A stretch of DNA of 12,587 nucleotides from Thiopontia sp964344135 (lineage in GTDB: Bacteria > Pseudomonadota > Gammaproteobacteria > GCF-002020875): the NCBI GenBank assembly GCA_964344135.1, contig CAYFMF010000047.1, forward strand, positions 1-12,587. Reading direction: 5' to 3'. Shown here one piece after another: positions 1 through 6,409 of this stretch; position 1 is the stretch's first letter, and every line of letters begins with the position of its first letter. A model generated the notes under the pieces. That model was not told the origin of the DNA. It did not search any database and saw only the letters and a program-made list of their open reading frames with translations. The position numbers and the translations under genes were made by a program.

Positions 1-2
1 TA

Positions 3-18
3 AATAGTGCCCACTATT
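3..18. repeat. Short perfect palindrome at the left edge
   Basis: AATAGTG (3-9) and CACTATT (12-18) are exact inverted copies separated by two C residues. The site lies 71 bases beyond the stop of the flavin oxidoreductase gene. It has no T-tract, so it does not look like an intrinsic terminator. The compact two-fold symmetry would suit an operator for a gene beyond the left edge, or a small repeat element. Bases 19-89 otherwise show only an AT-only inverted repeat (32-38 with 55-61). Confidence 0.4.
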
Positions 19-89
19 CGCCTCAAACGATGAAAAAATCTACCTCAAATCAGCTTTTTTCGCTACGGCATCCTAAACCCGACAGGCTC

Positions 90-1352
90 CTACTCAGGTT
101 TCCTGATCTCGTCGTGGCTGCTGAACTGATAGTCCTTGAAGAGGTGTTCAGCGGTTGGTTCCTGGTAGCTCCCATCCTCATTCCGGTTGGCCGTATCCTT
201 GAGGCGGTAGGTGTAGTGGCCACAGGTCCAGACCTTGTACTTGCGCATATGGGTACAGAGACAGATCTTCTCCTCGACCGAGACCTTCCTCTCATCCGGA
301 TGGGCCGCCACCGTCTCGTTATAGGCATCGATGTAGCTGCAGTGCCCCTTGCCATCCAGTACATAGCCGTAGGACTCACAGTTGGGACGGATCCCGGAGT
401 GGATCGCCGGGCTGTTTTTCAACATCCGCATCGGATAGCCGGTTGGAGAGAGGGTATTGACCTCGATATCCTCCTCTCTGGCCCCAAAGTAGGCCTGCTT
501 TGCATCCGCCGGCAGGCCGCACTCCTGGGCAACGGTAAAGCGGGTCGAGACCTGAATCGCCGCTGCCCCCTGATCCAGCAGTCTGGCACCATCCGTACCG
601 GTAAAGATCCCGCCCGCAGGGATCACCGGAATGGTCAGGTCCGACTCTCGCAGGTACTCCAGCACCTCCTTGGTGATGGTGGCCAGGTCAAACTTGGCCC
701 AATCCATTCCGAACCCAAGATGGCCACCCGCCAGCGGCCCCTCAACCACCACAAAATCGGGCAGCCGATCCAGTCGTGCTGCCCGCTTCAGAAAGAGCTT
801 CAGTGCGCGCACGGAGGAGACAATGATCCCGATATGGGCGTCACGAAACCGGGGGTTGTCCTTGATCAGATCGAGTGAGCCCAGATGGAGCCCGGCACTG
901 AGGGTGATGCCATCAATCCCGGAGTCCAGTGCCGCATTGAGACGAACCCGCAGCGTCTCCTTGGGGTTGTTCATGGTGAGCTTCTCCATGCAGTTGATGA
1001 AGACGCCCCCCTCGCCCCGCTTGGCCGACATTGCCTCATCGACATGGCGGGTCTGTGCCTCACGCAGCTCATCGAGGTCGAACTGGGCGATCGACTTGTC
1101 CGGATTGTCGACATTGAACTTGTACTGCTTGAGGCGATCCCCGACATAACGGGTCTTGAAATCCTTGTCGATCACCGTCGGTACCATCGCATCGGAGATG
1201 TGGCCAATCCCCCCCTGCTCGGCAAAGACCAGCGCAAGATCACGGGTCGAGATATCAACCCCCATGCCACCCAGCATCAACGGGACGAACTCCCTGCCTC
1301 CAAGAGTGAGACGGTAGTCATCAATGCGTTTCTTCAGGATCGAATCGGTCAT
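90..1352 (-). CDS. Nitronate monooxygenase / 2-nitropropane dioxygenase-family FMN oxidoreductase
   Basis: The 420-residue product looks like a TIM-barrel FMN enzyme of the nitronate monooxygenase family, which oxidises alkyl nitronates; some relatives are instead NADH:quinone reductases. Visible marks are the N-terminal PLMLGGMG (24-31), GGHLGF (209-214) whose His211 matches the catalytic His of class I enzymes, and the phosphate-binding PAGGIFTG (245-252) followed by QVSTRF (267-272). Beyond about residue 300 there is a C-terminal region with Cys325, Cys338, Cys364, Cys366 and Cys377, spaced as if to bind a metal or Fe-S cluster; family members I recall are often only 320-360 aa. The ATG start is 50 bases after the lspA stop on the same strand, so it may be the last gene of that operon. 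Only a weak ribosome binding site is visible. No strong terminator follows the TAG stop. Family assignment is firm; the substrate is not. Confidence 0.85.
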   Translation of the reverse strand: MTDSILKKRIDDYRLTLGGREFVPLMLGGMGVDISTRDLALVFAEQGGIGHISDAMVPTVIDKDFKTRYVGDRLKQYKFNVDNPDKSIAQFDLDELREAQTRHVDEAMSAKRGEGGVFINCMEKLTMNNPKETLRVRLNAALDSGIDGITLSAGLHLGSLDLIKDNPRFRDAHIGIIVSSVRALKLFLKRAARLDRLPDFVVVEGPLAGGHLGFGMDWAKFDLATITKEVLEYLRESDLTIPVIPAGGIFTGTDGARLLDQGAAAIQVSTRFTVAQECGLPADAKQAYFGAREEDIEVNTLSPTGYPMRMLKNSPAIHSGIRPNCESYGYVLDGKGHCSYIDAYNETVAAHPDERKVSVEEKICLCTHMRKYKVWTCGHYTYRLKDTANRNEDGSYQEPTAEHLFKDYQFSSHDEIRKPE

Positions 1353-1402
1353 CTGATCGGCTCTGTGGTGTTGTATCGGATCTTTTTAATATAATCGGTA
1401 GA

Positions 1403-1909
1403 TCATACAGTATTGTTGGTTTCACTGTCCCCAAAAACCACATCCCATACCAGAGTCAACGCACCGAGGGTGATTGCACTATCTGCAATGTTGAATGCCG
1501 GCCAGTGCCACCCCATGACATGAAAATCGAGAAAGTCGATCACATGGCCATAGAAGACCCGATCGATCAGATTTCCTGCCGCCCCACCAATGATCAGTGC
1601 AAGCGCAACTGCCAACCTCCGCTCACTGCCCTCCAGTGCACGCAACCAGCGCAGAAGAAAGACAATGATCACAACAGTCAGCACCACAAAGAACCAGCGC
1701 TGCCATCCCCCTGCATCGGCGAGGAAACTGAAGGCGGCCCCCTTGTTCTGCATCAGGGTCAGGTTGAAAAAGGGGAGGATCTCTACCTGCCGGTAGAGCT
1801 CCAGATAGTATTCAGCCAGGATCTTGCTCCCCTGGTCCAGAAAGAGGACCAGGGCAGAGAGCCGCAGCCATCTCAACCCAGGGGCCCGCCCCCCATACTG
1901 CTCAGGCAT
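1403..1909 (-). CDS. lspA: Lipoprotein signal peptidase (signal peptidase II)
   Basis: LspA is the inner-membrane aspartic protease that removes the signal peptide of diacylglyceryl-modified prolipoproteins. The 168-aa product has the family's four hydrophobic segments (about 13-28, 68-90, 98-115 and 140-160). Motifs seen are FLDQGSK with Asp25, GAAFSF (57-62), GNLIDR with Asp116, VIDFLDF (123-129) and FNIADS with Asp143; Asp116 and Asp143 are the expected catalytic pair. The ATG at 1907-1909 overlaps the ileS stop (ATGCCTGA), the translational coupling usual for ileS-lspA. The reading frame stays open upstream to 2026, but that stretch lies inside ileS and lacks family similarity. A GGTGAG sequence about 10 bases upstream can act as ribosome binding site. 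In Pseudomonas-like genomes fkpB and ispH follow; here the flavin oxidoreductase does. Confidence 0.96.
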   Translation of the reverse strand: MPEQYGGRAPGLRWLRLSALVLFLDQGSKILAEYYLELYRQVEILPFFNLTLMQNKGAAFSFLADAGGWQRWFFVVLTVVIIVFLLRWLRALEGSERRLAVALALIIGGAAGNLIDRVFYGHVIDFLDFHVMGWHWPAFNIADSAITLGALTLVWDVVFGDSETNNTV

Positions 1910-4715
1910 AGCGGCGCTGCTCACCCGAACCGGCCACATTCTCCAGACAGCGGCCACAGAGCTCCGGATGGTCACCACTGCTCCCCACATCCTCACGGTG
2001 GTGCCAGCAGCGGACACACTTGTCATGCGCTGACGCGGCGACCTGCACCTTCAGCCCCTCCAGCTCGGTCTCCTCTGCATCGGCAGGTATCTCGTTCAGT
2101 GGGTGGATCCTGGCATAGGAGGTGATCAGCACAAAACGGAGCTCATCCTCCAGCCTCTCCAGCAGACTGTAGAGGGAGTCATCACAGTAGAGATCCACCT
2201 CGGCATCCAGTCCCGAGCCAATGGTCTTGTTCGCACGCAGTGCCTCCAGCGGCTTCGCCACCTCGGTACGCACCGCAACAATCCGCTCCCACTCCTCGGC
2301 GCTGAAGCGCTCACCCGATTCCATCTGGAACAGGCCACCGTAGAACTCCTCCAGAAAGACGCTCTCTCCACGCTCCCCCGGCAGGAAGCTCCAGATCTCA
2401 TCGGCAGTGAAGCTGGTGATCGGCGCCAACCAGCGCACCATCGCCTCGACAATGTGATACATCGCCGTCTGGGTGGATCGCCGTGCCTGGCTCTCGGTCT
2501 GCGTGGTGTATTGACGGTCCTTGATGATGTCGAGGTAGAACCCCCCCATCTCCACCGAACAGAAGTTGTGAATCTTCTGGAACACCAGATGGAAATTGTA
2601 CTCCTCGTAGGCCGCAACAATCTCCTGCTGCAGGCGTGCCGCATGGTCCACCGCCCAGCGATCGAGCGAGAGCATCTGCTCCGCTGGCAGTGCATCGCTT
2701 GCGGGATCAAAGCCATTCAGGTTGGACAAGAGAAAACGGGCTGTATTGCGGATCCGGCGATAGGCATCCGCCATCCGGCGCAGAATCTCGTTGGAGACCG
2801 TCATCTCGCCACGGTAGTCGGTTGAGGCGACCCAGAGTCGGATGATGTCGGCGCCCAGCTCCTGAATCACCTTCTGTGGGGCGATCACATTGCCGAGCGA
2901 CTTGGACATCTTCTTGCCATCCTTGTCGACCGTAAAGCCGTGGGTCAGTACCGCCCTGTAGGGGGGGGCGCCAACCATCGCCACCGAGGTGAGGAGCGAG
3001 GACTGGAACCAGCCGCGATGCTGATCGGAGCCCTCGAGATAGAGATCTGCCGGGCGCGAAAGCTCCTCCCGACGGTCCAGTACCGCATGGTGGGTCACCC
3101 CGGAGTCAAACCAGACATCGAGGGTATCCATCACCTTCTGGTATCGGTCGGCCTCACCGCCGAGCAGTTCACTCGGATCGAGACCGAACCAGCCATCAAT
3201 GCCGGACTGCTCCACCCGCTGCGCCACCTGCTCAATCAGGCGCACCGTGTCGGGGTGTGGATCCCCCGTCTGTTTATCGATAAAGAGTGCAATCGGTACC
3301 CCCCAGGTACGCTGACGGGAGATGCACCAGTCGGGGCGGTTCTCCACCATCCCCTCGATTCGAGCCTGCCCCCACTCCGGCATCCAGTGGACCCCCTGGA
3401 TCGCCTCCATCGCACGCTTTCTAAGATCGGCCTGGTCCATGCTGACAAACCACTGTGGAGTGGCACGGAAGATAATCGGGCTCTTGTGACGCCAGCAGTG
3501 GGGATAGCTATGGCGGATCTTCTCAACACAGAGCAGTGCCCCACGCGCCTCCAGCACCTCAAGCAGATGGTCATTGGCCTTGAATACATGCTCACCGGCA
3601 AAGAGCTCCGTACCCTCAACAAAACAGCCATTCCCCCCCACCGGGTTGTCAACCGGCAGGTTGTAGCGCATCCCCACCACATAGTCCTCCTGACCATGTC
3701 CTGGGGCGGTATGGACGGCACCGGTACCGGCATCCAGCGTAACGTGATCTCCAACGATTACCGGAACCTGACGCTCATAGAATGGGTGGTGAAGCAGTAC
3801 CCCCTCAAGATCCGCCCCCTTGCAGCGCCCCAGAATGGAGTACTCCTCAACCCCTGCACGCTCCATCACATCGGCATGGAGCGCCTCCGCCAGTAGCAGA
3901 CGGGTATCTCCCGCCTGGAGCAGCAGATAGTCAAAATCGGGGTGAAGCGAGACCGCCTGGTTGGCCGGCAGGGTCCACGGGGTGGTGGTCCAGATCACCA
4001 CCGAGATAGCACCTCTGCCTTCCGATTCAGTCGTGCAACGCCTCAGGAAACCGGCCTCATCCACCACATTGAAACGGACATCAATGGCGGGGGAGTTCTT
4101 GTCCTCATACTCCACCTCCGCCTCAGCCAGCGCAGAGCCGCAGTCGCTGCACCAGTGGACCGGCTTCTCCCCCTTGTGGAGGTGACCATTCTCGACGATC
4201 TTTCCGAGTGAGCGAATGATGTCCGCCTCAAACTGGAAATTCATCGTCAGGTAGGGGTTCTCCCAATCCCCCAGGATACCCAGACGCCTGAAATCCCTCT
4301 TCTGCCCCTCCACCTGGCGCGCTGCATATTCACGTGCCTTCTGACGGAAGGCCTCGGCATCCAGCTTGCGCCCCGGCTTGCCCCACTTCTTCTCGACGTT
4401 GAGTTCAATCGGCAGACCGTGGCAGTCCCATCCCGGGACATAGGGGGTATCAAACCCCATCTGCGCACGGGACTTGAGAATCATGTCCTTGAGAATCTTG
4501 TTGACCGCATGGCCGATATGGATATCCCCATTGGCATAGGGGGGGCCATCATGGAGGATGAATTTGGGTCTCTCTGCCCCCTGCTCCCGCATCTGGCCGT
4601 AGAGATCGATCTCTTCCCACTTTTTCAGCAAGTTGGGCTCACGGTTGGCCAGATTGGCCTTCATCGGAAAGCCGGTCTTGGGAAGGTTGAGGGTCTCTTT
4701 GTAACTGTTTGCCAC
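1902..4715 (-). CDS. ileS: Isoleucyl-tRNA synthetase
   Basis: IleS is a cytosolic class I aminoacyl-tRNA synthetase that charges tRNA-Ile and edits mischarged valine. With the GTG start at 4713-4715 the product is 937 aa, against 938 in E. coli, and its N-terminus (NSYKETLNLPKTGFPM) lines up with the E. coli protein. Motifs in order: HIGH (66-69), the CP1 editing domain with TTTPWT (243-248) and GTGAVHTAPGHG (330-341), WFDSG (535-539), KMSKS (602-606), and a C-terminal zinc site with Cys900, Cys903, Cys920 and Cys923. The frame extends upstream to a TTG at 4770-4772, but those 19 codons run through a palindromic repeat and have no counterpart in the family. The upstream ribosome binding site is weak (GGA about 10 bases before GTG). 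The repeat hairpin lies 26 bases before the start. A run of eight G (2961-2968 on the + strand) falls in an Ala-Pro-Pro stretch. Confidence 0.97.
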   Translation of the reverse strand: MANSYKETLNLPKTGFPMKANLANREPNLLKKWEEIDLYGQMREQGAERPKFILHDGPPYANGDIHIGHAVNKILKDMILKSRAQMGFDTPYVPGWDCHGLPIELNVEKKWGKPGRKLDAEAFRQKAREYAARQVEGQKRDFRRLGILGDWENPYLTMNFQFEADIIRSLGKIVENGHLHKGEKPVHWCSDCGSALAEAEVEYEDKNSPAIDVRFNVVDEAGFLRRCTTESEGRGAISVVIWTTTPWTLPANQAVSLHPDFDYLLLQAGDTRLLLAEALHADVMERAGVEEYSILGRCKGADLEGVLLHHPFYERQVPVIVGDHVTLDAGTGAVHTAPGHGQEDYVVGMRYNLPVDNPVGGNGCFVEGTELFAGEHVFKANDHLLEVLEARGALLCVEKIRHSYPHCWRHKSPIIFRATPQWFVSMDQADLRKRAMEAIQGVHWMPEWGQARIEGMVENRPDWCISRQRTWGVPIALFIDKQTGDPHPDTVRLIEQVAQRVEQSGIDGWFGLDPSELLGGEADRYQKVMDTLDVWFDSGVTHHAVLDRREELSRPADLYLEGSDQHRGWFQSSLLTSVAMVGAPPYRAVLTHGFTVDKDGKKMSKSLGNVIAPQKVIQELGADIIRLWVASTDYRGEMTVSNEILRRMADAYRRIRNTARFLLSNLNGFDPASDALPAEQMLSLDRWAVDHAARLQQEIVAAYEEYNFHLVFQKIHNFCSVEMGGFYLDIIKDRQYTTQTESQARRSTQTAMYHIVEAMVRWLAPITSFTADEIWSFLPGERGESVFLEEFYGGLFQMESGERFSAEEWERIVAVRTEVAKPLEALRANKTIGSGLDAEVDLYCDDSLYSLLERLEDELRFVLITSYARIHPLNEIPADAEETELEGLKVQVAASAHDKCVRCWHHREDVGSSGDHPELCGRCLENVAGSGEQRRYA

Positions 4716-4741
4716 TTTGTTATCCGTAATGGTATTGATAC

Positions 4742-4768
4742 GCCACTCCCGCGCAGACGGGAATCCAG
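4742..4768 (-). repeat. Palindromic repeat copy A beside the GIY-YIG gene
   Basis: Read on the minus strand this 27-base unit starts CTGGATTCCCG and forms a 7-bp stem (ATTCCCG with CGGGAGT, one T-G wobble) around a six-base loop. It matches copy B at 5105-5131 at 21 of 27 positions, in opposite orientation. It begins 9 bases after the GIY-YIG stop and ends 26 bases before the ileS GTG. I recall the general form (GTCATTCCCGC...GGGAATCCAG) as a common dispersed intergenic repeat in proteobacteria. Confidence 0.75.
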
Positions 4769-4777
4769 CCAAAAACG

Positions 4778-5077
4778 CTATATTTTACCAGCAATTTGGC
4801 GACATAAATCATCCCAATCCAGGTTCTCCTGCCCAATCAATCTGATTTTCCGGCTTCTGTTCCACTTCTTGAGCTCTATTTCTCTCAAAATTGCATCATC
4901 CATTGTGTCGTACTGCTCAAAATGGACCAATTGATGAACCCGGTACCTCTTTGTAACCCCTTCAACCAGGTCATTCTTGTGCTGCCAGATCCGCTTCACC
5001 GGATTGCTCGTTACCCCGATGTATAGGGTTCCGTTCTGTCTACTGGCCAATATGTAAACTGCCGGCCGCCTGGTCAT
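4778..5077 (-). CDS. Small GIY-YIG domain nuclease
   Basis: This 99-aa protein is a single GIY-YIG domain of the UvrC/YhbQ-like type, predicted to cut DNA on one strand using a divalent metal. The signature is VYI (7-9) and YIG (19-21) separated by NGTL, with Arg29 and His33 in VKRIWQHK, Tyr45, and the probable metal-binding Glu66 in ILREIELKKW, followed by Lys/Arg-rich residues. No other domain is present. It sits in the operon direction between ribF (142 bases upstream) and ileS (62 bases downstream), where no gene is usual. Palindromic repeats flank it closely: copy B 27 bases before the start and copy A 9 bases after the TAG stop. A five-codon frame (5091 to 5074, Met-Glu-Leu-Glu-Ala) overlaps the start as ATGA and may help translation by coupling. 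The cellular role of such proteins is not established; a link with the repeats is my inference. Confidence 0.88.
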   Translation of the reverse strand: MTRRPAVYILASRQNGTLYIGVTSNPVKRIWQHKNDLVEGVTKRYRVHQLVHFEQYDTMDDAILREIELKKWNRSRKIRLIGQENLDWDDLCRQIAGKI

Positions 5078-5104
5078 GCCTCAAGTTCCATACTAACTGG
5101 ATCT

Positions 5105-5131
5105 CTGGATCCCCGCCTGCACGGGGATGAC
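5105..5131 (+). repeat. Palindromic repeat copy B beside the GIY-YIG gene
   Basis: On the + strand this unit starts CTGGATCCCCG and folds into a perfect 7-bp stem, ATCCCCG (5109-5115) with CGGGGAT (5122-5128), around a six-base loop. It is inverted relative to copy A, so the pair brackets the GIY-YIG gene with their CTGGAT ends facing inward. Where A has a T-A pair in the stem, B has C-G. An extra CTGGAT at 5097-5102 forms an imperfect 8-base tandem with the start of the unit. Confidence 0.75.
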
Positions 5132-5151
5132 AACTCACCTACAGTAACGCC

Positions 5152-5166
5152 ACGAGCAATGCTCGT
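5152..5166. repeat. Perfect inverted repeat between ribF and repeat B
   Basis: ACGAGCA (5152-5158) and TGCTCGT (5160-5166) are exact inverted copies around a single A. No T-tract follows on either strand, so it is not an intrinsic terminator. It could be a small operator or mRNA hairpin between ribF and the GIY-YIG gene. The remaining bases of 5132-5219 show no gene or convincing promoter. Confidence 0.4.
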
Positions 5167-5219
5167 CCCCAGACAGCCTCCTGGGAGCCCCTGAATGCAC
5201 TTGTCGTGTTGCGCTCATC

Positions 5220-6158
5220 TCAGGATGAGTAGCGCTTCCTGAAAAAGTTTCTTGCCTGCTCCGCGTCTCTCAAAATCTGCTCTTTCAACAGATCAAAGGA
5301 GTCAAACTTCTGCTCATCCCGAATCTTCCCCAGAAAATCGACCGAGACGTGACGGCCATAGATATTCTCCGAGAAATCGAACAGATGTGCCTCCAGAATG
5401 GTGCGCGTTCCGTTGACCGTGGGCCGGGTTCCCACATTGGCAACCCCGGCAACCGGCTCTCCCTCGATCCCGAACATCTCCACGGCAAAGACCCCCTCAA
5501 TCGGGGAGACCTTGCGGTGCAGGTGAATATTGGCTGTCGGGAAGCCGATCAGTCGCCCCCGCTTGTGGCCATGTGCCACCCGTCCACACATCCGGTAGGG
5601 GCGCCCCAGCAGCTTCTCGGCCTCATTGAGATCCCCGTTACAGAGTGCCTTTCGAATGCGGGTGCTGCTGACCCGCTCACCATCCAGCTGAAAGGTGTGC
5701 ATGTTGACGACCTGGAATCCATGCTCACGACCCGCCTCCTGCAGCATGGTGAAATTCCCTCTGCGATTGCGCCCAAAACAGAAGTCATCCCCCACCACCA
5801 GATAACGGATCCCCAATCCATCAACCAGAACCTGACGGATAAACGCCTCTGGATCCATTCCGGCCAGCTCAGGTCTGAAGTGGAGCGCAAAGACACGATC
5901 AACCGCCAGCCGCCGCAGGGCCTTCATCTTTTCACGAAAACGGGTCAACCGTCCCGGACAGTTGTCCGGCACAAAAAACTCCTGCGGCTGTGGCTCGAAG
6001 GTGATCACCACTGCCGGCACCCCCATCTCCTCCGCCTTCTCGGCCAGCTCCCCAAGAACGTGCTGATGGCCAAGGTGGACACCGTCAAAGTTGCCGATTG
6101 TTGCAACACAGCCGTGGTGGTGAGGCCTGAGGTTGTGCAGTCCGCGAATCAGTTCCAT
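5220..6158 (-). CDS. ribF: Bifunctional riboflavin kinase / FAD synthetase
   Basis: RibF makes FMN from riboflavin and then FAD from FMN, in the cytosol. The product is 312 aa (E. coli 313). The N-terminal FMN adenylyltransferase half shows GNFDGVHLGH (22-31) and VSSTRIR (163-169). The C-terminal flavokinase half shows GFPTANI (205-211), GVANVGTRPT (238-247) and Glu256 in LEAHLFDF. The ATG at 6156-6158 is chosen because MELIRGL starts where other RibF proteins start and AGGAGAAGAG lies just upstream; an in-frame ATG at 6219-6221 would add 21 unrelated residues. The start follows the stop of the small ORF by two bases, and ribF is in the murJ-ribF-ileS-lspA order. Its FMN product would serve the flavoprotein at the end of the cluster, though that is no proof of a functional link. 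Confidence 0.97.
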   Translation of the reverse strand: MELIRGLHNLRPHHHGCVATIGNFDGVHLGHQHVLGELAEKAEEMGVPAVVITFEPQPQEFFVPDNCPGRLTRFREKMKALRRLAVDRVFALHFRPELAGMDPEAFIRQVLVDGLGIRYLVVGDDFCFGRNRRGNFTMLQEAGREHGFQVVNMHTFQLDGERVSSTRIRKALCNGDLNEAEKLLGRPYRMCGRVAHGHKRGRLIGFPTANIHLHRKVSPIEGVFAVEMFGIEGEPVAGVANVGTRPTVNGTRTILEAHLFDFSENIYGRHVSVDFLGKIRDEQKFDSFDLLKEQILRDAEQARNFFRKRYSS

Positions 6159-6160
6159 TG

Positions 6161-6409
6161 TTATCTCTTCTCCTGTTCCTGTATGAACCTGAGGCAATCC
6201 TGGAGAAATCGAGCCGCCCATGATAGAAAAGGCCGCACACGTCCCGGCAGTTTCACTCCTGCAGCACGCTCAGGCACATCATCTCCCTGGGCCACCACAA
6301 AGCACAGCCTTGCAGTGTGGTATCGCTCGATTGTGGCCGTCCGGGCCACAGACGGCTGCAGGAGTGGAACTGCCGGAACTTTCGAAAAGATTGATCGTTC
6401 AGTTTTCAT
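6161..6409 (-). CDS. Uncertain 82-codon ORF between murJ and ribF
   Basis: I do not recognise this 82-aa product. In favour of a gene: the ATG overlaps the murJ stop as ATGA, the TAA lies two bases before the ribF ATG, and the ribF ribosome binding site lies in its last codons, so it would keep the cluster gap-free and translationally coupled. Against: third codon positions look only about half G/C, lower than in the neighbours, the sequence has no known motif, and more than half of it is an inverted-repeat element (6241-6379). No signal peptide or clear membrane segment is seen; the C-terminus (FLQDCLRFIQEQEKR) could be a short helix. It may be a chance frame created when a repeat entered the junction, or a real small protein. 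Confidence 0.35.
   Translation of the reverse strand: MKTERSIFSKVPAVPLLQPSVARTATIERYHTARLCFVVAQGDDVPERAAGVKLPGRVRPFLSWAARFLQDCLRFIQEQEKR
6241..6379. repeat. Long-stem inverted-repeat element in the murJ-ribF junction
   Basis: Bases 6241-6265 and 6355-6379 are inverted copies matching at 23 of 25 positions, separated by 89 bases. In the murJ-ribF transcript one of the two mismatches becomes a G-U pair, leaving a 25-position stem with a single C-A mismatch. The enclosed segment has further hairpins: TGTGGCC (6332-6338) with GGCCACA (6344-6350), ACCACA (6294-6299) with TGTGGT (6316-6321), and a weak CAGG/CCTG pair (6271-6274, 6286-6289). The fold would resemble a branched cloverleaf. The arms contain TGCAGGAGTG, loosely like the TGTAGGAGCG heads of gammaproteobacterial REP sequences, so a REPIN-type or other miniature element is possible. 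No second copy was noticed in this window. Confidence 0.7.

Noticed and set aside
32..61. GAAAAAA/TTTTTTC inverted repeat as terminator of the flavin oxidoreductase gene
   Set aside because: The stem has only one G-C pair and a 16-base loop, so it would not fold stably enough for an intrinsic terminator.
30..878. 282-codon + strand frame opposite the flavin oxidoreductase gene
   Set aside because: It lies opposite a well-supported coding sequence and shows no motif or suitable ribosome binding site.
1910..2026. N-terminal extension of lspA to an upstream ATG
   Set aside because: The 39 added residues overlap ileS and have no counterpart in LspA; the ATG at 1909 overlaps the ileS stop in the usual way.
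4742..5131. CRISPR array or insertion sequence
   Set aside because: There are only two repeat copies, inverted rather than direct, with a gene between them; no DDE or tyrosine transposase and no clear target duplication is present.
4716..5219. T-box or other riboswitch upstream of ileS
   Set aside because: No T-box sequence or specifier-type structure is seen; the space is filled by the GIY-YIG gene and its repeats. T-boxes are mainly a Gram-positive feature.
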